Positions 1 through 9,696 of a stretch of 64,000 nucleotides of DNA are shown piece by piece (within the stretch, counting starts at the first letter, position 1; each line of letters opens with the position of its first letter). A program made the translations under genes and the position numbers. The DNA comes from Alteripontixanthobacter sp. (GTDB lineage: Bacteria > Pseudomonadota > Alphaproteobacteria > Sphingomonadales > Sphingomonadaceae). The stretch lies in NCBI GenBank assembly GCA_039968605.1, contig JBDVPM010000008.1, positions 186,001 through 250,000 on the forward strand, written 5' to 3'. Under the pieces are notes generated by a model that was given only the letters and a program-made list of their open reading frames with translations, made no database searches and had not been told where the DNA came from.

Positions 1-610
1 CCACGCTCATCCGGCGCGACAGGTTGGCGATAATCGCGGCGGTCACACCCCAGATGCGAAAGCCGCTATAATCCAATTCGAGATAGCGCCGCGCCGCCCC
101 GCGCCAGAACACCTCATGCTCCTGCCAATGCGTCCGGTCGAGCATCAGTCGTAGCGGCGCCTCGAACCATGCCTCCACTTCGCGGGGATCCGGCGCGAGG
201 GCGAGATCGTGCGGAATCACCGCAAGAACCGGGGTTACGTCGAAGCCCGTCCCGGTCTGATATCGATCGGTCGTGCCGATCACGCGCACATCGCGCGGGC
301 GGATCGACAGCTCCTCTTCCGCCTCGCGCAATGCGGCTTCCACCGCGCTTTCGCCGGGTTCCAGCTTGCCACCGGGAAAAGCAACCTGGCCGGGATGATC
401 GCGCATGGTGGTGGGGCGCTGGGTCAGGATCATGCCGGGTTCGCCCTCACTGCCGGTGCGGTCGGTAACCGCGATCAACACGGCGGCATCGGCTGTGCGC
501 TCGGCAATGGCAAAGCGTTCGTCGCTCAGCAGCCCGTCTACCGGCTCTCGGTGGCCATCCTCGAACAATCTAGCGAGCCGGGTAAATAGCGCACTGTCGG
601 ACACGGTCAT
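1..610 (-). CDS. NUDIX hydrolase, CoA pyrophosphatase type (3' end cut by window edge)
   Basis: The reading frame starts at an ATG on the minus strand at 610 and runs off the left edge, so the C-terminus is missing. The translation shows a CoA-type motif (LTQRPTTMRDHPGQVAFPGG) followed by the Nudix box GGKLEPGES...REAEEEL, the Mg2+-dependent diphosphate hydrolysis site. Known members hydrolyse CoA and its derivatives to 3',5'-ADP and 4'-phosphopantetheine in the cytoplasm. The start overlaps the stop of the upstream DUF1285 gene by four bases (ATGA), so the two are translationally coupled. In related alphaproteobacteria this pair is usually followed by a CCA tRNA nucleotidyltransferase, which would lie just outside the window (inference). 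Confidence 0.9.
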   Translation of the reverse strand, partial: MTVSDSALFTRLARLFEDGHREPVDGLLSDERFAIAERTADAAVLIAVTDRTGSEGEPGMILTQRPTTMRDHPGQVAFPGGKLEPGESAVEAALREAEEELSIRPRDVRVIGTTDRYQTGTGFDVTPVLAVIPHDLALAPDPREVEAWFEAPLRLMLDRTHWQEHEVFWRGAARRYLELDYSGFRIWGVTAAIIANLSRRMSV

Positions 611-1161
611 GCCGGTAGCAGGGAGAATGTCTCGCCGTCGCTGGTGACGGTCCAGCGATCGCCCTGCGCCAGTTCGGCCAGCTGAAGATATGTCGATCGG
701 TTGAGCCGGGCTTCGCAGCCATGGCGAACCTGTAGATAGAGCGCGGGCGTCTCCGCCTCGCCGCGCGCGCTCAGGCGGTGGTCCGGCCCGGCCAGCACCA
801 CCTCGTCGGTATTGAGGCGGAAGGCCAGCACGTCTCGGCCATCCTCGCAGCGCCGCGTCACATCGGTGGCGATAAAGGCGGCATCCTCCACCTCCACGGT
901 GAGTTTCTGCACCGGGGTAACCAGCCAATGCTGGCCGCTATCGTCGCGGCTGAGCAATCCGGCAAAGGCGCGGACCATGGCGTGCCGCGTGATCTCGCTG
1001 CCCTCGTGATACCAGCGGCCATCGGCGGCGATACGCATATGGCTGTCGCCGGAATGCTCCGGTTCCCATTGTTCGACTGGAGGGAGTTTGCGCGAGGCGA
1101 CCGCCTCGGCCAGTTGGGCGAGCGACAATCCGGCGATTTCAGGAGGGGGTTCGTATGGCAT
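607..1161 (-). CDS. DUF1285 family protein
   Basis: This is a protein of about 184 residues. I place the start at the ATG at 1161 (MPYEPPPEIAG) and not at the start 12 codons further upstream, because the upstream residues are Arg-rich and unlike the family. The body contains the conserved DUF1285 core, including the stretch HMRIAADGRWYHEGSEI and the later VTPVQKLTVEVEDAAF. No enzymatic function is established for the family. Its stop overlaps the start of the NUDIX gene (ATGA), a linkage common in alphaproteobacteria. A role related to the NUDIX enzyme is only inferred from this linkage. Confidence 0.85.
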   Translation of the reverse strand: MPYEPPPEIAGLSLAQLAEAVASRKLPPVEQWEPEHSGDSHMRIAADGRWYHEGSEITRHAMVRAFAGLLSRDDSGQHWLVTPVQKLTVEVEDAAFIATDVTRRCEDGRDVLAFRLNTDEVVLAGPDHRLSARGEAETPALYLQVRHGCEARLNRSTYLQLAELAQGDRWTVTSDGETFSLLPA

Positions 1162-1206
1162 CGCCGTGTCGATGGCAGATCGCGCGCGGCGCCTCAACCT
1201 CGCTGC

Positions 1207-1713
1207 TCAATGCGGCCACGGCCCCAACATCCCCTCGGCAGGCAGGATGGCGGGATTATCGCAGCGCACCAGCAGCCGCGCCGGATCGTATGGACCGGGA
1301 CAGTGCCAGCCTGCGCTAGGTTCGGCAGTAAATCCGAAGAAACGGCCGTAATATTCCGGATCGCCGATCATAACTTGCGGCAGCGGCTTGTCGCCCAGAG
1401 CATCGAGCGTGGCAATCATCAGCGCCTTGCCGAATCCCGTTCCCTGATAGGCGGGGTCCACCGCAACCGGCCCTATCATTACCAGCGGGTGCGCCCGCCC
1501 TTCCGGATCGGTCAGCGCAGCAGGCCAGGCCTGGATGGTCCCAGCCAGATAGTCTTCATCATCCAGCGCGGCAAAGCTGAGCGCGGGTAGCCAGTCCAGC
1601 CCTTCGCGAATGCGGTAGGCGGTGCGCGCGTGCCTATCTGGGCCGAAAGCACGGTCGAGCAATTGTTCGATCAGCTGCGCATCTGCCGCTGCAAGGGGAA
1701 CGATGGTGGCCAT
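1207..1713 (-). CDS. GNAT family N-acetyltransferase
   Basis: A 168-residue protein with a GNAT fold signature. Strand beta4 (PLVMIGPVAVDPAYQG) leads into the acetyl-CoA pyrophosphate-binding loop QGTGFGKALM, around residues 93-102. This is followed by a family-typical GDPEYYGRFFGF segment that resembles YhbS-like acetyltransferases. The substrate cannot be predicted. The gene lies 45 bp upstream of the DUF1285 gene and in the same orientation, so a shared transcript is possible. Confidence 0.85.
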   Translation of the reverse strand: MATIVPLAAADAQLIEQLLDRAFGPDRHARTAYRIREGLDWLPALSFAALDDEDYLAGTIQAWPAALTDPEGRAHPLVMIGPVAVDPAYQGTGFGKALMIATLDALGDKPLPQVMIGDPEYYGRFFGFTAEPSAGWHCPGPYDPARLLVRCDNPAILPAEGMLGPWPH

Positions 1714-1777
1714 AGCGCGCGGCGCATAAGTGCCGCATTCGCGTTTGTCGATCAGTTAGGCCCGTCGGTCGAGAAGG

Positions 1778-2956
1778 TCAGTTGGGCGCAGTCAGGCGCA
1801 GCAGCCGCCCTTCATCGCCATCCTCCAGCACCCACACGGCACCATCCGGCCCCTGCGCCACATCGCGCAGGCGGTTGTCCATGTCGTAGCGTGCCACTTC
1901 GCTGGCACTCTCGGCATCGATATGCACCTGGATGATGGCCTGGGTCTTGAGACCAGCGATCAACGCATCGCCCTTCCACGCCGGGAACATGTTACCGGAA
2001 TAGAAGATGAAATCACCCGGGGCGATGACTGGCGTCCATGACAGGGCCGGTGCGGCGAATTCGGGGCGAGCCGAGTGGTCGGGAATCGCTTCGCCGCTGT
2101 AATGCTTGCCGTTGGAGACCACCGGCCAGCCATAGTTCGCACCCGCTTTCACCACGTTGAGCTCGTCTCCGCCGGCCGGACCATGTTCGAGATCCCACAA
2201 CCGGCCATCGCCATCGAATTTCAAGCCCAAGACATTGCGGTGGCCATAGCTCCAGATCTGGTCGCTAGGCGCGCCGCGATCGGCGAAGGGATTTCCATCT
2301 GCCGCAGATCCATCGAGGTTCAGGCGCAAGATCGTGCCTAGATTGTTCGACAGGTCCTGCGCCGGCTCCATCTTCTGCCGGTCGCCGCTGGCCAGGAACA
2401 AATAGCGTCCGTCGGGCGAAAACTCGATCCGGTGCGAATAATGGCCGCGCCCGGTGACCTTGGGAGTCTGCCGCCAGATAACGTCCAATCCGCGAATATC
2501 GCAGCTGTCGTGATCTTCGCATACCAGCTGGCCGCGCCCCATTACCGCGCCGCGCGTATTGCCGCTGCCCGCTTCGGCCCATGTCAGATAGATAGTATTG
2601 CTGGTTGCGAAATCGGGTGCGAAAGCCATGTCGCCAAGCCCGCCCTGGCCGCCATAATCGACCTCCGGCACGCCGCTGACGAAGCCCATTTTGCCGCTGC
2701 CCGGCTGGATGAACTTGATCGCGCCTTCCTGTTGAACGACGAATATATTGCCGTTGCCCGGGTGGACCGCCAGCGCCCACGGATCGTCGAACGTGCCGAA
2801 TTCGGTAACCGCAAATGGATCGCCGGACGCCGTGCTTTCCATATTGGAGGATGAGGCGGAAGGCGCGCTATCCCCAACCGCGGCCCCGTTACAACTTGCG
2901 AGCGCCATCATCGGCAGCGATAGGAGGGCGGATTTCAGGGTGCGCGTATAGATCAT
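1778..2956 (-). CDS. PQQ-dependent sugar dehydrogenase-like lipoprotein (soluble GDH/Yli family)
   Basis: A 392-residue protein. I chose the start at 2956 because the first 22 residues form a lipoprotein signal peptide with Arg/Lys, a hydrophobic core and the lipobox LASC, which anchors it to a membrane. The mature part has the six-bladed beta-propeller pattern of the soluble glucose dehydrogenase/aldose sugar dehydrogenase family, including DPWALAVHPGNGNIFV, the GQGGLGDMAFAPDF segment, and LWDLEHGPAGGDELN near the PQQ/Ca2+ site. Members oxidise aldose sugars in the periplasm using PQQ, though not all homologues are active. Its ATG and that of the divergent rnhB overlap in a single CATG at 2954-2957. 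Confidence 0.85.
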   Translation of the reverse strand: MIYTRTLKSALLSLPMMALASCNGAAVGDSAPSASSSNMESTASGDPFAVTEFGTFDDPWALAVHPGNGNIFVVQQEGAIKFIQPGSGKMGFVSGVPEVDYGGQGGLGDMAFAPDFATSNTIYLTWAEAGSGNTRGAVMGRGQLVCEDHDSCDIRGLDVIWRQTPKVTGRGHYSHRIEFSPDGRYLFLASGDRQKMEPAQDLSNNLGTILRLNLDGSAADGNPFADRGAPSDQIWSYGHRNVLGLKFDGDGRLWDLEHGPAGGDELNVVKAGANYGWPVVSNGKHYSGEAIPDHSARPEFAAPALSWTPVIAPGDFIFYSGNMFPAWKGDALIAGLKTQAIIQVHIDAESASEVARYDMDNRLRDVAQGPDGAVWVLEDGDEGRLLRLTAPN

Positions 2957-3599
2957 GCTTTCAGGAATACCCGAGCAACGCTTTTGTGCCAAGAACCCAG
3001 TAATCGGCGTGGACGAGGCCGGGCGCGGGCCGCTGGCCGGGCCGGTGGTGGCCGCCGCCGTGGTCCTGTGCAAACCGCGCCCGCCGGGGCTGGATGATTC
3101 CAAGAAACTGACCGCCAAGCGCCGTGCCAAGCTGGACCTCGACGTGCGTCGCCGCTGCGCCTGGGCTGTCGGGATCGTGGAGCCGGCAGATATCGACCGA
3201 CTCAACATATTCGTCGCCACGATGGAGGCGATGACTCTGGCCGTGGGCAGGCTGTGCGAGGCGCTGCAAGGTGAACCGCACGAGGTCTTGATTGACGGCA
3301 ATCTGACCCCCGCCGGGCGCTGTAAAGGCTGGCGCTGGCCCAATGGCGGGGTGACCCGCGCGATAGTGGGCGGCGATGCGCTGGAGCCGGCGATTTCCGC
3401 TGCCTCGATCATCGCCAAGGAATGGCGCGACCGGATCATGGCGGAGGCTGCGCGCGACCATCCGCATTACGGGTGGCACAGCAACAAGGGATACGGCACG
3501 CGCGAACATATGGAGGCGCTGCGCCGCCATGGTCCGACCCCGCTGCACCGCCGCAGCTTCGCCCCTGTGGCGCAGGCCGATCTGTTCGCTGCGCAGTGA
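2955..3599 (+). CDS. rnhB: Ribonuclease HII
   Basis: A 214-residue protein of usual RNase HII length. It starts with the diagnostic active-site block VIGVDEAGRGPLAGPV (catalytic Asp20 and Glu21) and ends with the conserved YGWHSNKGYGTREH region and HRRSFAPV. RNase HII removes ribonucleotides and RNA-DNA hybrids in the cytoplasm using Mg2+/Mn2+. The ATG at 2955 is the only possible start, since an in-frame TAG sits two codons upstream, and no good Shine-Dalgarno sequence precedes it. In Caulobacter rnhB sits next to ccrM. Here an antiporter gene separates the two. Confidence 0.97.
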   Translation: MLSGIPEQRFCAKNPVIGVDEAGRGPLAGPVVAAAVVLCKPRPPGLDDSKKLTAKRRAKLDLDVRRRCAWAVGIVEPADIDRLNIFVATMEAMTLAVGRLCEALQGEPHEVLIDGNLTPAGRCKGWRWPNGGVTRAIVGGDALEPAISAASIIAKEWRDRIMAEAARDHPHYGWHSNKGYGTREHMEALRRHGPTPLHRRSFAPVAQADLFAAQ

Positions 3600-3663
3600 G
3601 CCGCTGCCGACCACGCGCAATAATCGGGGTGCCATTTTCGCTTGGCGCGGCTAGACGCGGCTG

Positions 3664-4581
3664 ATGCTTACCGCGATCCTGTTCGTCATTGCCGGTCTCG
3701 TCGGCCTTGCCCTCGGCGGCGAGGCTCTGGTTCGCGGCGCCGTGGGGATCGCGCAGCGCGCGGGTATCTCCAACCTCGTCACCGGGCTGGTGATCGTGGG
3801 AGCGGCCACTTCGATGCCCGAACTCGTCACCAGCGTGGGCGCGGCCTTGTCGGGCTCCCCGGAGATCGCCTGGGGCAACATCCTCGGCTCGAACATCGCG
3901 AACACCCTGCTGATCCTGGGCGGCGCGGCACTGGTCATGCCGATCGTGCTGAAAGGCAGCGGGCGACGCGATGCGGTGGTGGCGCTGCTGGCGTCGCTGC
4001 TGCTGTGGGCGCTGGCCTATCTCGGGCTGGGCGCGCGCTGGTTCGGCATAGCGCTGTTCGGAGCACTGGTGGCTTACATCTTCTGGCGCCTGTCGCACCC
4101 GCGCCCCGACCTGGAGGCAGATGAGGGCGATCCGCCCGGCTGGACCGCCTCGATCGTGTATTTCGTGATCGGGGTCGGCGTGCTGATCGCGGGCGGGCAA
4201 TCGCTGGTGACGGGGGCTATCGACCTGGCCCGTCTGTTCAATGTCAGCGAAACGGTGATCGGCCTGACGATCGTGGCGGTCGGCACCTCGCTGCCCGAAT
4301 TGGCCGCATCGGTAGCGGCGGCTGTGCGCGGTAAATCGGCGCTGGCACTGGGCAATGTGGTCGGATCGAACATTTTCAACCTGCTGCTGATCGGCGGAGT
4401 TACGATGACCATCGCACCGCTGCCGATCCCGCGCGAGTTGATCGATTTCGAGTTCGGTATGGTCGCGGCCACGGCGGTAATGCTGCTGGGGCTGTGCTGG
4501 CTGGGCCACAACATCTCGCGCTGGATGGGGGCCGCGATGCTGGCGGCGTTCGGGGCTATCAACGTCCTGCTGTTTATCTGA
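3664..4581 (+). CDS. Calcium/sodium antiporter (CaCA family, YrbG-like)
   Basis: A 305-residue integral membrane protein made of two homologous halves, as in the Ca2+:cation antiporter family. The first alpha-repeat reads GAATSMPELVTSV...GNILGSNIANTLLILG and the second VAVGTSLPELAASV...GNVVGSNIFNLLLIGG. These paired motifs form the ion-binding site. About ten transmembrane helices are visible. It probably exchanges Ca2+ for Na+ or H+ across the inner membrane. It is placed between rnhB and ccrM, 64 bp after rnhB, and its 3' end opens into the ccrM regulatory region. Confidence 0.93.
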   Translation: MLTAILFVIAGLVGLALGGEALVRGAVGIAQRAGISNLVTGLVIVGAATSMPELVTSVGAALSGSPEIAWGNILGSNIANTLLILGGAALVMPIVLKGSGRRDAVVALLASLLLWALAYLGLGARWFGIALFGALVAYIFWRLSHPRPDLEADEGDPPGWTASIVYFVIGVGVLIAGGQSLVTGAIDLARLFNVSETVIGLTIVAVGTSLPELAASVAAAVRGKSALALGNVVGSNIFNLLLIGGVTMTIAPLPIPRELIDFEFGMVAATAVMLLGLCWLGHNISRWMGAAMLAAFGAINVLLFI

Positions 4582-4605
4582 AACGCTTCAGAACGCGGCG
4601 GGAGA

Positions 4606-5943
<1,338 letters not shown>

Positions 5944-5975
5944 GGCTGCCGGCCATTAGGCTGTAAGGCGCTGTC

Positions 5976-7088
5976 ATGACCGACCGCATCTATATCCAGC
6001 CGCTCACGCTCGTCTCCGGCCCGCAGGCGGTGGAAGGCGATGCGCTTAGGCTGGCGGGATCGATGGTCTTCGCCCGCGAAATCGTAATCGTGCTGACGCG
6101 CGGGGGCGAGGTCGTCCAGCGCGAAGTGGTGACCCCTGCGGCAATGGACGAGGCATTTTCCCGGCTGCCCGACGCGGTGTTGGCGCAGGCGCAGGCGCAA
6201 TGGTCCAACCTCAGCCGCATCCATGCGCCGCTGCAATTGGGCGAGCGGACCATCCGGCTCGACCAGCCGCAAATCATGGGTATCCTCAACGTCACGCCGG
6301 ACAGTTTTTCCGATGGCGGCAAGTTCCTGGATAATCCCGCAGAGGGTCAGGCCCATGCCGCAGCCATGCTGGAGGCTGGCGCGGCGCTGCTCGATATTGG
6401 CGGCGAAAGCACCCGGCCCGGCGCGCCCGCGACCTGGGAAGGCGACGAGATCGAGCGGATTTTACCGGCCGTGGAGTATTGCGCCAAGATGGGCGCCGCT
6501 ATCAGCATCGACACGCGCCGCGCGGGCACGATGGAGGCGGCGCTGAATGCAGGTGCGGCGCTGGTAAACGACGTCTCCGCCCTGCGCCACGATCCGCGCA
6601 GCGCCGAGGTGGTCGCGGCGAGCGGCGCTCCGGTGGTGCTGATGCACGCGCCTGGAACCGGCGAAGACCTGCATGACAGGCCGGGCTATACGAACGTGGT
6701 GTTCGAGGTGTTCGACTGGCTCAAATCCGCCCGCGACCGGTCAATGGCTGTAGGTATTGCGCAAGGCCGCATCATTCTCGATCCCGGTATCGGTTTCGGC
6801 AAGTCGCTGGCGGATAATCTTGCTCTGCTCAACGCGCTGCCAATGTTCCACGCGCTCGGCCAGCCGTTGCTGCTCGGTGCAAGCCGCAAGCGCATGATCG
6901 GCGCGCTCTCGAACGAGGATCCGGTGGAAGAACGGCTCGGCGGCAGCATAGCGCTGGCGCTGGCGGGGATGAATGCCGGCGTCCAACTGCTGCGCGTCCA
7001 CGATGTTGCCGAGACGGTTCAGGCGCGCAATGTCTGGCGGGGCTTGCGCGATGCGGCGCTGACCGATTTTTCGGGGCTGATGGAGTAA
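5976..7088 (+). CDS. folP: Dihydropteroate synthase
   Basis: A 370-residue enzyme that condenses 6-hydroxymethyl-7,8-dihydropterin diphosphate with p-aminobenzoate in folate synthesis. The TIM-barrel signatures are clear from residue 100: MGILNVTPDSFSDGGKF, then LLDIGGESTRPGA, NDVSALRHDP, and GIGFGKSLADNLALL. The first 100 residues form an extra N-terminal domain that the canonical enzyme of about 280 residues lacks. Longer forms like this are known in alphaproteobacteria. The gene follows ccrM by 32 bp and may be co-transcribed with it. It converges on the minus-strand SDR gene. Confidence 0.95.
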   Translation: MTDRIYIQPLTLVSGPQAVEGDALRLAGSMVFAREIVIVLTRGGEVVQREVVTPAAMDEAFSRLPDAVLAQAQAQWSNLSRIHAPLQLGERTIRLDQPQIMGILNVTPDSFSDGGKFLDNPAEGQAHAAAMLEAGAALLDIGGESTRPGAPATWEGDEIERILPAVEYCAKMGAAISIDTRRAGTMEAALNAGAALVNDVSALRHDPRSAEVVAASGAPVVLMHAPGTGEDLHDRPGYTNVVFEVFDWLKSARDRSMAVGIAQGRIILDPGIGFGKSLADNLALLNALPMFHALGQPLLLGASRKRMIGALSNEDPVEERLGGSIALALAGMNAGVQLLRVHDVAETVQARNVWRGLRDAALTDFSGLME

Positions 7089-7119
7089 TCGGCGGACTGG
7101 CCAGCGAAAAATTGCCGAA

Positions 7120-7893
7120 TCAGAACGAGTAACCCCCGTCGCTCACCAGTACGTGGCCGGTGATATTGGCACTGGCATCGCTGAGCAGGAAGCCGATTTC
7201 GGATGCCAACTCGTCCGGCGTGGCAAATCGCCCGCGCGGGGTGCCCACTGCCATGCCTTTCAAGGTCGCCTCGCGCCCGTTCTCGGCAACCGACTTCACG
7301 AATTCGGGTGAGCCTTCCCAGATGGCCGTGTCTACTCCGCCCGGAGCGATGGCGTTGATGCGAATACCATGCGCTGCGTTCTCTGCTGCGGCGATGCGCG
7401 CCATATGTGCAACGCCCGCCTTGGCCACGCCGTATGGGCCGATGCCGGGGACAGGCTTCACCCCGGTGATCGAGGCGGTGACCACAGCGCTCGCATGACT
7501 TGTTTGCGAGCCGGTGCGTTTCATGGCGCGGATGCCGGATCGCAGCGTCATGAATGCGCCGTCCAGATTGACCGCCATCACCCGCCGCCATTCGTCCAGC
7601 GACAGGTCGGCAATCTCTCCGCTGCCGCCGATGCCAGCATTTACAGCGACATGATCGAGCGCCAATTCGCGTGCATCGAACTGCGCCCAGAATGCCTCGT
7701 CCGCCACGCTTTCGCCGTGACATTCGGTCTCGCAATCGAGCTTCAATGCTTCCAGCCCGGCAAGGTCGGGATCGACCAGTATCAGCCGGGCTATGCCGCG
7801 TTCGGCCAGCCAGCGTGCCACCGCCGCCCCGATACCCGATGCGGCGCCGGTAACCAGCGCGGTGCGCCCTGCGAAATCCGTATTGTGTGCCAT
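7120..7893 (-). CDS. Short-chain dehydrogenase/reductase
   Basis: A 257-residue classical SDR. The NAD(P)-binding motif TGAASGIG lies at residues 15-22, NAG is at 85-87, and the catalytic residues are Ser141, Tyr154 and Lys158 (YGVAKAG). The C-terminus (SDGGYSF) is typical of 3-oxoacyl-ACP reductase-like SDRs. The acidic Asp41 after beta2 suggests a preference for NAD(H). The substrate is not predictable. It lies 45 bp downstream of the response-regulator gene on the same strand. Confidence 0.9.
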   Translation of the reverse strand: MAHNTDFAGRTALVTGAASGIGAAVARWLAERGIARLILVDPDLAGLEALKLDCETECHGESVADEAFWAQFDARELALDHVAVNAGIGGSGEIADLSLDEWRRVMAVNLDGAFMTLRSGIRAMKRTGSQTSHASAVVTASITGVKPVPGIGPYGVAKAGVAHMARIAAAENAAHGIRINAIAPGGVDTAIWEGSPEFVKSVAENGREATLKGMAVGTPRGRFATPDELASEIGFLLSDASANITGHVLVSDGGYSF

Positions 7894-7938
7894 GGGTGGG
7901 CGGTTAGATCAGCACCCGGCCGATGTCGAGCGATCCGG

Positions 7939-9357
7939 TCAGGCAGCGTTGTCGATGCCCAGATCGCCCAGTTTGCGATATAAGGTGGAGCGCCCGATGC
8001 CGAGCCGCCGGGCCACTTCAGTCATCCGGCCCCGATAATGGCCGATGGCGAGGCGAATGACATCTGCCTCGATCTCTTCCAGCGGGCGCAGATTGCCATC
8101 CTCGGTATAGAGCATCACGCCGATGCCTTCCTGCAGCGGATTGCCGGTTTCCCCGCAATCGCCGAGCAGTTCGGACAGCTGCGGAAAATCTTCCGCCGTC
8201 AACGCTTCCTGCTCGCAGAACACCGCCGCACGGAACAAGACCGCCTGCAATTGGCGGACATTGCGTGGCCAGTCATAGGCGGCCAGCAGGCTGAGCGCGC
8301 TGTCGGTGATTGAAAGGGCGTTGAGGCCGGGTTGCTCGCCGATCCGGGCGAGGAAGTGCCGCGCCAGGGCGGCAATATCGCTTTGCCGTTCACGCAGCGG
8401 AGGCAGCGTGATGGAAGTCTGCCCGATTGCATGGTGCAATGCTGGGTCGAAATGGCCACCCATCACCAGATCACCGAGCGGCAGATTGCTCGCGGCGATC
8501 AGGCGCACATCGACCTTGAACCCGTGTTTCGCGCCGACGGGGCGGACGATTCCGCTTTCCATCATCTCGGCCAGGCGAACTTGCAATTCGGCGGGTAGGC
8601 GGTCGATTTCGTCGATAACGAGCGTTCCGCCGTCGCAATGCTGCAAGGCACCGATCTGGCGGTCGAACGCGCCGGGAAACGCATCCTGCTCATGCCCGAA
8701 CAGCACCGATTCCAGCGAATTTTCAGGAATGCCGGACAGGTCCATAACGCGCAGCGTGTTTTTCGAACGCGGGCTGGCGGCGTGCATCGCGCGCACCAGC
8801 ATTTCCTTGCCGGTGCCGCTTTCCCCTTCGATCAGGACGGGTCCGTGATTGCGGGCAGCCTTGGCGGCGCGGGCCAGGGCGGAGCGAAATGTCGGCGAAT
8901 TGCCGATCATCGCATCGAAATCGAGCACCGTGTCCATTTTCTCGGTCAGCGGTTGCAGCTCGTCCTTGGGCGCTTCCTGCCGGGTGGCGCTGCGCAAGGC
9001 GCGCATCAGGCGGTCTGGCGCGACGGGCTTGACCAGATAGTCGGTCGCCCCGGCGCGCATCGCCTCCACCGCCAGCAACGGACTGGCGCTGGTGGTCAGC
9101 ATCAGGATGGGAATTGCCGGACGGCGGGACTTCAGTTCCTCGATCAGGGTGCAGGCATCGTCCCCCGGCACCCACTGATCCAGGATTATCGCCGATAGCT
9201 GCATGCCCTGCCGCGTGCCCAGCGTGGCGATGGCGGTTTCCGAATCGGCCACCACCAACACACGCCACCCCTCGCGCGCGGCAAGCGCCGTGATGAGCCG
9301 GCTCTGCGCCGGTTCATCGTCGATCAGCATCAAGAGGCGCGTTGCGTCTTCCGACAT
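7939..9357 (-). CDS. Receiver-AAA+-Fis response regulator, NtrC class, with degenerate GAFTGA loop
   Basis: A 472-residue regulator with three domains. The receiver (residues 1-125) has phospho-acceptor Asp60 and conserved Lys110. The AAA+ domain has Walker A GESGTGKE at 178-185 and Walker B GGTLVIDEID. A C-terminal Fis-type helix-turn-helix carries VARRLGIGRSTLYRKL. The loop that contacts sigma-54 should read GAFTGA but reads DAFPGA at residues 225-230, so the key Thr is Pro. Like Rhodobacter NtrC, it may have lost sigma-54 activation and could act with another sigma factor or as a repressor (inference). I use the ATG at 9357; a TTG seven codons upstream is an alternative. No histidine kinase is adjacent. 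Confidence 0.88.
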   Translation of the reverse strand: MSEDATRLLMLIDDEPAQSRLITALAAREGWRVLVVADSETAIATLGTRQGMQLSAIILDQWVPGDDACTLIEELKSRRPAIPILMLTTSASPLLAVEAMRAGATDYLVKPVAPDRLMRALRSATRQEAPKDELQPLTEKMDTVLDFDAMIGNSPTFRSALARAAKAARNHGPVLIEGESGTGKEMLVRAMHAASPRSKNTLRVMDLSGIPENSLESVLFGHEQDAFPGAFDRQIGALQHCDGGTLVIDEIDRLPAELQVRLAEMMESGIVRPVGAKHGFKVDVRLIAASNLPLGDLVMGGHFDPALHHAIGQTSITLPPLRERQSDIAALARHFLARIGEQPGLNALSITDSALSLLAAYDWPRNVRQLQAVLFRAAVFCEQEALTAEDFPQLSELLGDCGETGNPLQEGIGVMLYTEDGNLRPLEEIEADVIRLAIGHYRGRMTEVARRLGIGRSTLYRKLGDLGIDNAA

Positions 9358-9561
9358 AACAGTGGCTATCGTCCCCAAACCGTCCCGTATTGGTACGGCC
9401 GCAGTGATTACCGCCGAGGAGTAAAGACCCGATTAAGGGTGGCGAGGAAGTTCATCCGCGCCGGGGCAGTTCATACCATGCAGGCTCTGCGCACTTGAGC
9501 AGACCGCACATCCGCGATAGACAATATCGCAACACACACATTTCAATCGGGGAAATACACA

Positions 9562-9687
9562 ATGGGCTCGGCAAATGACATGAAGGCCGCCAAAACCACC
9601 TATGAAAGCTTTATCGGGATGCTGAAATGGTCGGTCCCGCTGATCGCGGTGATCGCCGCTGTCGTCGTTATCCTGATCGCCGACTAA
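9562..9687 (+). CDS. aa3-type cytochrome c oxidase subunit IV (41 residues)
   Basis: This short gene encodes 41 residues: a polar N-terminal segment (MGSANDMKAAKTTYESFIGM) followed by one transmembrane helix (WSVPLIAVIAAVVVILIAD). That is the pattern of the bacterial aa3 oxidase subunit IV family: a conserved T-Y-x-x-F-I-x-x-L-K-W before a single helix. The ATG at 9562 is preceded by GGGGA at a suitable distance. It sits nine bases upstream of pntAA and away from any cox operon. Translational coupling with the transhydrogenase gene is likely, and both encode proton-motive-force-linked membrane complexes. Confidence 0.85.
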   Translation: MGSANDMKAAKTTYESFIGMLKWSVPLIAVIAAVVVILIAD

Positions 9688-9696
9688 GCGCCCATT

